Assembly: GCF_020283565.1 (NCBI RefSeq)
Contig: NC_060065.1
Span: 27,888,409-27,952,408, forward strand
Reading direction: 5' to 3'
Source: Trifolium pratense
Lineage: Eukaryota > Streptophyta > Magnoliopsida > Fabales > Fabaceae
Length of the DNA: 64,000 bases
Under the pieces are notes generated by a model, which saw only the letters and a list, made by a program, of their open reading frames with translations, was not told where the DNA came from and made no database searches. The translations under genes and the position numbers were made by a program. Each line of letters begins with the position of its first letter. Positions within the stretch are counted from its first letter, which is position 1. This document shows positions 1-9,392 of this stretch, piece by piece.

Positions 1-39
1 AACACATAAAAATAATAATATGAAAATTGGGTCGTTACA
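1..39 (-). repeat. 3' LTR of E-outer, last 39 bp visible
   Basis: The first 39 bases match the end of the E-inner LTR at 2590-2628 (…AAATTGGGTCGTTACA on the plus strand). Directly after it lies the polypurine tract complement CTCTCCCCTA, marking the LTR/interior boundary. The rest of this LTR lies outside the window. Confidence 0.9.
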
Positions 40-265
40 ACTCTCCCCTACTTAAAGGATTTTCACCCTCGAAAATTACGCTACTAAAACAACTCCGGAT
101 AACTCCTGTATCCGACCCTCCAATGAAACGTTCAAACACTGCACATTACCAAGTTTGACAAAATTAATTTATCCCATCCAACACAATTTTTGTCCATTTA
201 TCAACAAGAGATCAAGGACGGCCAGTTCCTCAATTTGTCGATAAATATTCAACAATCATGATATC
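40..265 (-). other. E-outer interior, polypurine-tract side
   Basis: This non-coding interior matches 2629-2853 of E-inner closely. On the minus strand it ends in a purine-rich run (GGGGAGAG) directly before the LTR, the expected plus-strand priming site. The stretch just upstream resembles the 3' end of element A, where GAGGGCGAAA also precedes the polypurine tract, supporting common Tekay-like ancestry. It stops at the ATATC duplication where E-inner is inserted. Confidence 0.85.
261..265. repeat. Target-site duplication ATATC of E-inner, left copy
   Basis: ATATC directly precedes the E-inner LTR (TGTAACACCC) and is repeated at 49218-49222 directly after the other LTR end (CGTTACA). The uninterrupted site is seen in E-inner itself near 2851 (CATGATATCGGCA). 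Confidence 0.95.
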
Positions 266-845
266 TGTAACACCCAAACCCATTATTTATATATTTCTAC
301 CTTTAGTAAAATCTTTTTCAAAATACGCAACGGAAAATCACATTTAATTTATTGAATATTGGTTCGAGTATTACACTCCTCTATCAAAATAATACTAATG
401 TAATTAATTAGTAAAAACAGTGTTTATACAAAATAATCATTTCTCAAAATGTATAGTTTTACAAATAAATATCGAAAGTCATAAAGACCCTATAGTCTAA
501 ATACAACCCTTTCCCGTGTCACAATCAGAGCGGAGCTTCATCGACGACTCGACATCGAATACCACAAAATCCTGTAAAATCTGGACCCCCAACGATCCAG
601 CACATAACACATAAAAGAGAGTTAGATAACATACTCAAAATATACAAGTGTAAGTAAATGGTACTTAAACACTTCTTCATAAAAACATGCATAATCATAC
701 ATTATACATATACATCACCATCATTCATGCATATTCATATATCATGCATATACTTCATTTATCACCTAATCAATCATCCACAAAATACACCTAACATATA
801 GTTTCACGTCGTCTCGGACAATACCAAAACATCAACAAATACATT

Positions 846-941
846 GTTCAGATTATGGTCATGACGGACCCTGCGTTGTTCATTTTATAGTCATGACGGA
901 CTCTGCGTTGTTCATTTTATAGTCATGACGGACTCTGCTCC
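846..941. repeat. Tandem repeat, 3 units of 32 bp
   Basis: Units begin GTTCATTTTATAGTCATGAC and end near GGACTCTGCGTT; the first unit differs slightly. Three units occur here and at 6659-6754, but only two in E-outer (62998-63061). Confidence 0.9.
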
Positions 942-1052
942 TCACGTACCGATTAACAATCAACATTTACCAAGTATGTGTCAAACATCATTTATCATAA
1001 ATGCACACATAATCCCTAATGCAATCTAATGCTTCACATTCATGCTATGTCC

Positions 1053-1080
1053 TCTAGACACCTCTAATGCATGTGGTACC
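1053..1080 (-). promoter_or_regulatory. LTR block conserved across three Tekay-like families
   Basis: On the minus strand this reads GGTACCACATGCATTAG followed by GTGTCTAG. The same block occurs at 9506-9533 and 48031-48058 in element A and at 32303-32330 in D, although the surrounding LTR sequence has diverged strongly. Its function is unknown; preservation suggests a cis-acting role. Confidence 0.7.
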
Positions 1081-1090
1081 ATCTTCTTTA

Positions 1091-1395
1091 TCAGGGTATT
1101 TCACCTCCGATATCCTTCTTTATCAAACAATATAGTTCGATATCCTTCTTTATTGGACAAGCCAATATCCCTAAATATTCATGATGCATGCACTCAACAC
1201 TCATGAATATATTCATCAACAATTTTGGCATATAGCCCGTCAACAATAACGTGGAACACTATCCAACGTCCGTCTTTATTAAGATAATCAATACCTTAAT
1301 ATCCGTCTTTATCGAATAACATAATTCGATATACTTCTTTATTAGAATAACATAATTCTAATATCCTTCTTTATTAAGTTGATTAACACCTTAAT
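1091..1395 (-). repeat. Array of seven short hairpins with a constant linker
   Basis: Hairpins lie at about 1091-1110, 1123-1140, 1152-1166, 1278-1300, 1311-1330, 1341-1362 and 1373-1395. Stems differ: ATTGG/CCAAT, ATTAAG/CTTAAT, ATCGAAT/ATTCGAT, ATTAGAAT/ATTCTAAT. The linker between them, ATATCCTTCTTTAT on the plus strand, is nearly constant. One stem has A-C opposition on the plus strand, which is a U-G wobble in the sense RNA. Larger inverted repeats lie between units three and four (around 1175-1213 and 1250-1268). Confidence 0.8.
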
Positions 1396-1437
1396 ATACT
1401 TCATTTATTCTTCATACATGATTAACAATCATTATAA

Positions 1438-1497
1438 GCATCAACAAGCATCAACAAGCATCAACAAGCATCAACAATCATCAACAATCATCAACAA
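1438..1497. repeat. Tandem repeat, 10-bp unit GCATCAACAA / TCATCAACAA
   Basis: There are six units here and five in the right LTR (7251-7300), which accounts for the whole LTR length difference. E-outer carries a variant array near 63549-63602. Confidence 0.9.
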
Positions 1498-1569
1498 TCA
1501 TGTAAGAATAAGACACTGATTCAAAACTACATGCAAAGGAAGATCACAGATGAAAAACTGGTGCAAACT

Positions 1570-1690
1570 GCAGTATTTACGCCCGGGGCGGAAATATTTA
1601 CGCCTGAGGCGGAAATGTTTACGCCTGGGGCGGAAAAACATCTGAAAGGCTGGCTGCTCACTGCTCTGCCGTTTCAGGCGGAAATTACTG
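1570..1690. repeat. Cluster of imperfect palindromes of the type CGCCTGAGGCGGAAA
   Basis: CGCC...GGCGG words separated by AAATATTTA or AAATGTTTA recur about four times. The homologous region of E-outer (about 63670-63830) has more copies, and some CGCC there have become CGTT, as expected from cytosine deamination. Confidence 0.75.
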
Positions 1691-4600
1691 GACAGCCTCT
1701 CATTGCAACGATCATAACTTGGGCTACGAAAGTCCAATGGAGACGCACATATACTCGTTGGAAAGCTAACAAACAGGGCTACAACTTTTATGTTGACCAC
1801 TAAAACCAGTTCACAACGAAAAGAGGTCAAAATTGCACGTAAAGGTTCAGACCTCATAGATAACAATTTTCTACATTTCTCATTTCAAACTCTAAACTCT
1901 CAAGATTCTCACATAAACCATTTTTCATGTTATAAACCCCAAATAAGTTCATATTCAAGCAAAACAAACATATCTAAACACAAAAGGACGGTTCATTTCT
2001 CAGATCTACGCCATAAACATCGAAAAAGTAAAGATTGACACTTTTTCATCAAAACTCTCAAGAACACAAAGTTCTTGAGTTTAATCCATTAGAAAGCTCG
2101 TTTTAACCATTATTTCCGTTCATTAATCATGTTACAAGCATGTTAAACATATCAAGAACCTTAGGAACGATTTCCATCAAGAAAATCCGTTCTAAGCTAA
2201 AACGAAAATGGGGTGGAGGAAGTTCGGGTGAGGAGAAATCGACATTCTCCCCTTCCTCGAGTCACCCACGAATATGAAATCTACTCTCTTACCTGGATTC
2301 GAAGAAAACACGACGAAGATCTCGAATCCCTAGCTCTCCCTTGCTCTAGCTCCCAAGCTCTCCTCTTCTCCTCTCAAGAACACAAGAACCATGAGAAATG
2401 AATTTCTCTCTCTCTTCCTTGCCCTTAATGGGCGCCCCCTCACACACACTCAAGGCCCATTGGGCCTCAAGCCCAATTGGCTTGGCCCAATAACGCGTTA
2501 ACTCACTCTACTCGCTTAATAACTAAAGTATTCGATAAATAACTCAAGTTATTAACTTAATTAAAATGCCACGTTAAATAAAATATTTTAACACATAAAA
2601 ATAATAATATGAAAATTGGGTCGTTACAACTCTCCCCCACTTAAAAGATTTTCGCCCTCGAAAATTACGCTACTAAAACAACTCTGGATAACTCCTGTAT
2701 CCGACCCTCCAATGAAACGTTCAAAACACTGCACATTACCAAGTTTGACAAAATTAATTTATCCCATCCAACACAATTTTTGTCCATTTATCAACAAGAG
2801 ATCAAGGACGGCCAGTTCCTCAATTTGTCGATAAATATTCAACAATCATGATATCGGCATAAACCATTTTTATCAAACCGCTAAAACGTCCACTCCGCAC
2901 GAAACATCCATAGATTCATATTCTACGGTACTCACAACTCTACCCCAAAACAGGTATAACCAATCGAACTCTCTGAAAGATACTTCCGTGGAATACTTCC
3001 ACAACTCCATAATTCTCTGATTCCCTCATGAATCACTTAACCGTGTTACATCACTTATTCATATTCGAATCTTATTCCAAACATATCACTCGATAATTCA
3101 ATTCCAACAATCACTTGACGACCACATTCTCAAACTTCATTGATACATGCTAAAAACTACCGTCTCTAACCGTCAAATTCCTTTTCTCACATTGAGTCGA
3201 ATCCAATACGACTACTCTATTCCCAAGTAATCTCTTAACCAACATTTGCATTCCTTAACGCAACATTTTCCAATACCACTTCTCCTTAATCCCTTAGCAA
3301 TTCGCTACTTCCAAATTAGACCACTGCCTAAAATTGGTTCTCCAAACAATCATAACCTCTATCTCGTTGATTCCAACAACATCTTCAATTCTCTCACACT
3401 CCATCTATCCATGTTCCTCATCATCTTGTATTGCAACAAGCACACTCTTCTCCGTTTATTCACTCATCGAATTAAATCCACAAAGCTCCAAATACTCGTC
3501 ATACGATCTAATCCCATCCATTAAATTCTAATCGACCTTTGTCTTAGTATTCTTACTCATGACTCCTTGTCTAATCCCAATATGACATCTCTAGAAAATT
3601 TCCAAAATTCTCGTCCAAATACATTTTAAGTTATGCACCAAGTCACTACCGTTTCATCATCCATGATGAAACAATTTAAAATCTTTTACTTCATTGTCAC
3701 CGATTGTGACCATACCACATCAACATCCACGATGCATCTAACAACACTAGTCTCCACCGACTTTCGTATTCCATAAATCCAAATTTCCTTAGCAAATACT
3801 TACTCACTCTTATCTTGTGGGCACTACCAAATGCTCTCTGACACTTACCTTAGGCATCACCTTCAACTCCTTACTATATGTGCTCAAACACAACATCTAC
3901 TCATATGTGCGGTAATCCTTTTCGCAAACTCTCACCTAACACAAGTCACTTCCAACATGACCTCCTATTACTCACTCTCAACACGTTCTCCAACGGCTAA
4001 CTTTCTTATTTCCAATCATTCTAAGACGTTACTACTCACTTAGCTTCATCTCAAACTCCAAGACTCTACGTTCTCATTCAACATCGACACAATTTGCCCT
4101 GTCATTATCCAAATCCAATTACCCTTTCTTCGGCAAGCCTCTCACAAAATCTTTCGAATTGTTATCCTACTTCCATCTTCGAATAAACTCGACTACTCAT
4201 ACAATCCTCACTTCCAACGATTCAACAAACATACCAATCCTATTATGATATTTCTCAATTCCATTCTCATCTACTTTAAAACCTACTTCCCTTCATCAAT
4301 TAATTAACACCAACAGTTCACTAATCTTCACATCTCTTATGAAAATTACTTCACACACTAGACTTAGAAGTCCAAACTGTTCAACCAATTCAACCTACTA
4401 CCATATGCACGACTCACGTAGAACTTCTTACTCCAACATCCGGTACAACATCTGATCCCCTTGGATGACAACTTACTTCAAAATCATCACCTCTCAAGAA
4501 TCCTAATCACTTCCACTTCTACATATTCAACTTCTTCCGATCAAACAGGTACTTCAACCTTGGTCCACAAAAATGATGCCTTCAAACTTTTAGTGCAACA

Positions 4601-5162
4601 CACGATCTCCAACCGTCTCGAATTCTCTTCATCTCACTTAACCAATCTCACTAACGCCCCACGATGAAACACTTGGTCCGACAACTTCTCTTCTAGTAGT
4701 TTCTCACAACTTGTTGCTCCCATCCATTCCACTTCGAACAACGTCACCACTTCCTGAATATTCCGCTTCAAGAACATCTCTACTCATCTCATCTTCTCAC
4801 GTTCGAAACATCTCGGAGGGATATAACCTTCTCCCCCACTTATCTCAAACTCACTCCTACTCTTCCACTAGAACTTCCAGTGCTCACACCTAACTGTTCT
4901 ATCGTCTCTAAACATATTCTTCCTAAGAAGAAACTAGTATCGACATCGTTTACACGCATGTCGCATACAGGGGACAAAACCTAACCCACGATACCTAAAC
5001 ACTAACACAAATTCATGCAAGCATTCAAGTAACCTATACTTCCCTCACTTCTCAAAGTTAGGAAATCAAAACAACACAAGAAAAATGAACATTGCATAGC
5101 AATAATTCATACTCACATTCAATCAACTCAGAACAAGACGTCAACAAAATAAATTTCTTGTC

Positions 5163-5281
5163 TGGCTCCCTCGCTTAGCAAAAGTTAGCGAGCTCCCGGC
5201 GAGACAAGTCAAAAACATTCACAGGATTTAGCAAGACTTAGCGAGACTCAGCGAGGTTCATTCTTCGCCTAGCGAGCACAT
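5163..5281. repeat. Cluster of TTAGCGAG / CTCGCTTAGC palindromic words
   Basis: Repeated CTCGCTTAGC, TTAGCGAG, CTCAGCGAG and CTAGCGAG words form several small inverted repeats. The core resembles the TTCGCTTAGCGAA words in the LTRs of A and D. A matching cluster lies in E-outer at about 51423-51536. Confidence 0.7.
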
Positions 5282-5674
5282 CCAAAAATCTGGGTGCTCT
5301 GCTACGGTTTTGAACTTACGCTCACTAAACTCTCGTTTTCTCGACTCACTAATCCACAAAATCCAAAACATCAAGCATATAACATCATTATAGACTTGAA
5401 AGCACAATTAGAATCATGCATCACAATTACAACATAGGATTATGAGATCTTCATGTTTTTACTCATAAAACGCATAGCAATTCAAATGCCTAGTAATCAT
5501 CTAGCACATGTTATAAACAAACATATAACAAACACATATCAGGACACATTAATATCCTACTCTTCTCACCATTTTGAAAATTAATTTTCACTCACTCAAA
5601 AGAAAATAACTCTATATTTTCACCAAAATCTTCAAGAAATAATATTAGTTTTTAAAATTATTTCAAATCATTAC

Positions 5675-5764
5675 CACATGCAGTTTTATATCATGCCGGA
5701 TCGTCACATGCAGTTTTACATCATGCCGGATCATCACATACAGTTTTACATCATGCCGGATCAT
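5675..5764. repeat. Tandem repeat, 3 units of 30 bp
   Basis: The unit begins CACATGCAGTTTTA and ends ATGCCGGATCRT. E-outer has two units (51932-51991). The reverse complement (ATCCGGCATGATGTAAAACTG) resembles a repeated segment in the LTR of element A near 9460 (ATCCGGCAAGATGTAAAACT). Confidence 0.85.
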
Positions 5765-6064
5765 CAACAATTAGCAAATAAGCATCAATCAACCAAGTTT
5801 AAACTACACAAAGGTTAAACACTAAGCATATACAACTATTATAAACATAGAAGTATAATACTCACACATCTACTCACAAGAAGAATGGATAATCTAATCC
5901 AATTCACACCACTCATAGTTCCTAAATGAACAACATGAATGATTTCACAAAACAAACAACACAAAATTGTTAGACAAACACGACTGACACACAATACTCA
6001 CTTGGTCTGACTGCACAGACCTGCTCTGATCGACACATAACCCACACAGTCCGAAGACAACGGG

Positions 6065-6076
6065 GCTCTGATACCA
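6065..6076 (-). other. Primer-binding site of E-inner (initiator methionine tRNA type)
   Basis: The minus strand reads TGGTATCAGAGC, complementary to the 3' end of plant initiator tRNA-Met, three bases inside the LTR boundary. The E-outer equivalent is at 62447-62458. Confidence 0.92.
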
Positions 6077-6078
6077 AT

Positions 6079-7977
6079 TGTAACACCCAAACCCATTATT
6101 TATATATTTCTACCTTTAGTAAAATCTTTTTCAAAATACGCAACGGAAAATCACATTTAATTTATTGAATATTGGTTCGAGTATTACACTCCTCTATCAA
6201 AATAATACTAATGTAATTAATTAGTAAAAACAGTGTTTATACAAAATAATCATTTCTCAAAATGTATAGTTTTACAAATAAATATCGAAAGTCATAAAGA
6301 CCCTATAGTCTAAATACAACCCTTTCCCGTGTCACAATCAGAGCGGAGCTTCATCGACGACTCGACATCGAATACCACAAAATCCTGTAAAATCTGGACC
6401 CCCAACGATCCAGCACATAACACATAAAAGAGAGTTAGATAACATACTCAAAATATACAAGTGTAAGTAAATGGTACTTAAACACTTCTTCATAAAAACA
6501 TGCATAATCATACATTATACATATACATCACCATCATTCATGCATATTCATATATCATGCATATACTTCATTTATCACCTAATCAATCATCCACAAAATA
6601 CACCTAACATATAGTTTCACGTCGTCTCGGACAATACCAAAACATCAACAAATACATTGTTCAGATTATGGTCATGACGGACCCTGCGTTGTTCATTTTA
6701 TAGTCATGACGGACTCTGCGTTGTTCATTTTATAGTCATGACGGACTCTGCTCCTCACGTACCGATTAACAATCAACATTTACCAAGTATGTGTCAAACA
6801 TCATTTATCATAAATGCACACATAATCCCTAATGCAATCTAATGCTTCACATTCATGCTATGTCCTCTAGACACCTCTAATGCATGTGGTACCATCTTCT
6901 TTATCAGGGTATTTCACCTCCGATATCCTTCTTTATCAAACAATATAGTTCGATATCCTTCTTTATTGGACAAGCCAATATCCCTAAATATTCATGATGC
7001 ATGCACTCAACACTCATGAATATATTCATCAACAATTTTGGCATATAGCCCGTCAACAATAACGTGGAACACTATCCAACGTCCGTCTTTATTAAGATAA
7101 TCAATACCTTAATATCCGTCTTTATCGAATAACATAATTCGATATACTTCTTTATTAGAATAACATAATTCTAATATCCTTCTTTATTAAGTTGATTAAC
7201 ACCTTAATATACTTCATTTATTCTTCATACATGATTAACAATCATTATAAGCATCAACAAGCATCAACAAGCATCAACAATCATCAACAATCATCAACAA
7301 TCATGTAAGAATAAGACACTGATTCAAAACTACATGCAAAGGAAGATCACAGATGAAAAACTGGTGCAAACTGCAGTATTTACGCCCGGGGCAGAAATAT
7401 TTACGCCTGAGGCGGAAATGTTTACGCCTGGGGCGGAAAAACATCTGAAAGGCTGGCTGCTCACTGCTCTGCCGTTTCAGGCGGAAATTACTGGACAACC
7501 TCTCATTGCAACGATCATAACTTGGGCTACGAAAGTCCAATGGAGACGCACATATACTCGTTGGAAAGCTAACAAACAGGGCTACAACTTTTATGTTGAC
7601 CACTAAAACCAGTTCACAACGAAAAGAGGTCAAAATTGCACGTAAAGGTTCAGACCTCATAGATAACAATTTTCTACATTTCTCATTTCAAACTCTAAAC
7701 TCTCAAGATTCTCACATAAACCATTTTTCATGTTATAAACCCCAAATAAGTTCATATTCAAGCAAAACAAACATATCTAAACACAAAAGGACGGTTCATT
7801 TCTCAGATCTACGCCATAAACATCGAAAAAGTAAAGATTGACACTTTTTCATCAAAACTCTCAAGAACACAAAGTTCTTGAGTTTAATCCATTAGAAAGC
7901 TCGTTTTAACCATTATTTCCGTTCATTAATCATGTTACAAGCATGTTAAACATATCAAGAACCTTAGGAACGATTTC
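6079..7977 (-). repeat. E-inner right LTR (5' LTR), first segment
   Basis: Matches 266-2176 of the left LTR apart from one missing 10-bp unit and rare substitutions. It carries the same 32-bp repeat (6659-6754), hairpin array (6904-7208) and GC-rich palindrome cluster. It is interrupted at 7977 by element A and resumes at 48764. Confidence 0.93.
7973..7977. repeat. Target-site duplication ATTTC of element A, left copy
   Basis: ATTTC at 7973-7977 is repeated at 48759-48763. The uninterrupted site is seen in the left LTR of E-inner near 2170 (ACGATTTCCATC). Confidence 0.95.
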
Positions 7978-8180
7978 TGTAACGACCCATTTTTCGTATT
8001 CGTATATTTTAATAAATGTATTTTTATTTATTAAATGGCTTTTATTATTTTAGTGAGCGACGAATAATTATTTAGCCGAACGTAAGTTATTAGACGCGAG
8101 AACACTCGTTTTGGGCTTAATGGGCGTGAGAGGCTTTGGGCCTAAGCCAATTGGGCTTGGTCCATGACTTTAGGGATTGG

Positions 8181-8188
8181 TATAAGTA
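8181..8188 (+). promoter_or_regulatory. TATA-like box of the element A LTR
   Basis: TATAAGTA lies about 200 bp into the LTR, followed by a purine-rich leader. The same sequence occurs at 26221-26228 in the 3' LTR and at 31223-31230 in D, at equivalent distances from the LTR start. Transcription would be expected to begin about 30 bp downstream. Confidence 0.65.
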
Positions 8189-8750
8189 GCAATATCAACA
8201 TGAATAGTATTACAATTCATTTCTTTGAGTTTTGAGTGAGTAGAGCAAGAGCAAAACCATAGAGCTAAGCTAGGGTTTGATCAAGAGAGAAAGCTTGAGC
8301 AAGAGAAGGCTTGGATCATCATCTTTTCTTAAGGTAAGAGATTAGAATTCATGATTCTTGAGTGACAAGGAGGGGGGAGATTGTCTATGTCTCCGTTCCC
8401 GAACTCTCCCACTCAATTTCTTTTAGACTTTTGATAAGCTTTTGTATGTGAGTGTGATGTTCTTCATCATCACTTTGTATGTGTTAATCACTAGCTTGAT
8501 TTCATGATAAATATGTATGTGTTTGGATCATTTTTGTTAAGTTTATGAAAGTTACTTAAAACCCAAGAAATTGGCTTGATTTTGATTGTTAGAGGTATTT
8601 GGATGTTTGGAAGGGATGATTAATGTTCCTTGATACCATATATGTTTGAAATGGCTGTTTATATGAATTTATAACATGTTTGGATGAATTTTTGAGTGGA
8701 ATCAATGTTAAACCGCCTTAGACAACTCAAGAACAGATATTTCTGGTGTA

Positions 8751-8970
8751 GTTCGCTACGGATTCGCTACGGATTCGCTTAGCGAATGAGTTCGCTACCT
8801 GTTCGCTACGGATTCGCTTAGCGAATAAGTTCGCTACGGGTTCGCTATCTGTTCGCCATGTACCTGTAACCCTCTGATGTAGTTCGCTACCTGTTCGCTA
8901 CAGCGAACGTGTTCGCTACGTGTTCGCTACGTGTTCGCTACGGGTTCGCTACGGATTCGCTCAGCGAACA
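8751..8970. repeat. TTCGCTACGGATTCGCTTAGCGAA palindrome cluster in the A LTR
   Basis: GTTCGCTAC words are repeated about 15 times, mixed with inverted TTAGCGAA words. The 3' LTR copy (47265-47495) has one extra 11-bp GTGTTCGCTAC unit, which explains the whole LTR length difference. D has a diverged cluster at the homologous place. Confidence 0.85.
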
Positions 8971-9289
8971 GCACTGTGACAGCAACTTTTTGATAATTGT
9001 TTTAAGTGCAATTAGGCACTTGTAACATGGTTTAGGAGTATCCTTACATGATTGTTGATACATGTTGATACTGTTAATGCTTATTGTTAATCGTTATATG
9101 ATTGATAAACGTGTATGCAATAAGTTGTAGCTTAATGTGAGCAATGTTATGTTTTGGCATTAATTTGCAATGTTAAGTGAATGTGTTAGGATTGTGTTCC
9201 CGCATTCATAAAAGAGTAGCTTCGAGCTAGAGAAATATCATATTGATGATATGTGTAAACATACATGCATTCATGTATATATATGTTGA

Positions 9290-9392
9290 ATTGGAAACTA
9301 GGGTTCCAATAGATTTAAATGGATTTTTGAGTCCATAAGGAAGCCGAGGATCGGATTAGATGAATCCATAAGATCTAGAGCTGCTATCCAGC
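9290..9392 (+). repeat. Degenerate hairpin array in the A LTR
   Basis: ATTGGAA/TTCCAAT (9290-9310), ATGGAT/GTCCAT with a terminal wobble (9319-9336), GGATT/AATCC (9353-9367) and GCTG/CAGC (9380-9392). Linkers include ATAAGGAAG and ATAAGATC, resembling the ATAAAGAAGG linker of E and D. The 3' LTR copy is at about 47815-47917. Confidence 0.55.

Larger units (their letters stand above)
266..2628 (-). repeat. E-inner left LTR (3' LTR in element orientation)
   Basis: The LTR is 2363 bp and on the plus strand runs TGTAACACCC to CGTTACA. It contains a 32-bp tandem repeat (846-941), a 28-bp block shared with the LTRs of A and D (1053-1080), a hairpin array (1091-1395), a 10-bp tandem repeat (1438-1497) and a cluster of GC-rich palindromes (about 1570-1690). 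A splice-donor-like AGGTAAGAG lies on the minus strand at about 2286-2294. Short open frames inside (for example 1498-1866 and 2213-2401) recur only as part of the LTR and match no protein I know. Confidence 0.93.
2629..6078 (-). other. E-inner interior, non-coding
   Basis: About 3.45 kb between LTRs with a polypurine tract at the left end (CTCTCCCCCA on plus) and a PBS at the right end. No gag, protease, RT, RNase H or integrase motif is visible in six frames; short plus-strand open frames (for example 3246-3524, 3831-4043, 4461-4667) look like chance products of a G-poor, C-rich plus strand. From about 2640 to 4900 the plus strand has few G (4-6 per 60 bases in lines I counted) and many C. 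A palindromic CTCGCTTAGC cluster lies at about 5163-5281 and a 30-bp tandem repeat at 5675-5764. Its origin is unclear. Confidence 0.8.

Noticed and set aside
1438..1501. Regular GCATCAACAA repeats as a CRISPR-like array
   Set aside because: Contiguous 10-bp units without spacers in a plant LTR; a simple tandem repeat.
1498..1866. 122-aa minus-strand frame repeated at 7301-7669
   Set aside because: It is repeated only because both lie in E-inner LTRs; it overlaps the palindrome cluster, which produces the repetitive RRKYFRPGRKY residues, and matches no known protein.
2213..2401. 62-aa plus-strand frame repeated at 48802-48990
   Set aside because: It begins with GTG, is antisense to the LTR leader, and recurs only as LTR sequence.
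3246..4893. Several plus-strand open frames in the E interior
   Set aside because: Low-complexity Ser/Thr/Leu/His products caused by a G-poor strand with few stops; frames are not kept in the E-outer copy.
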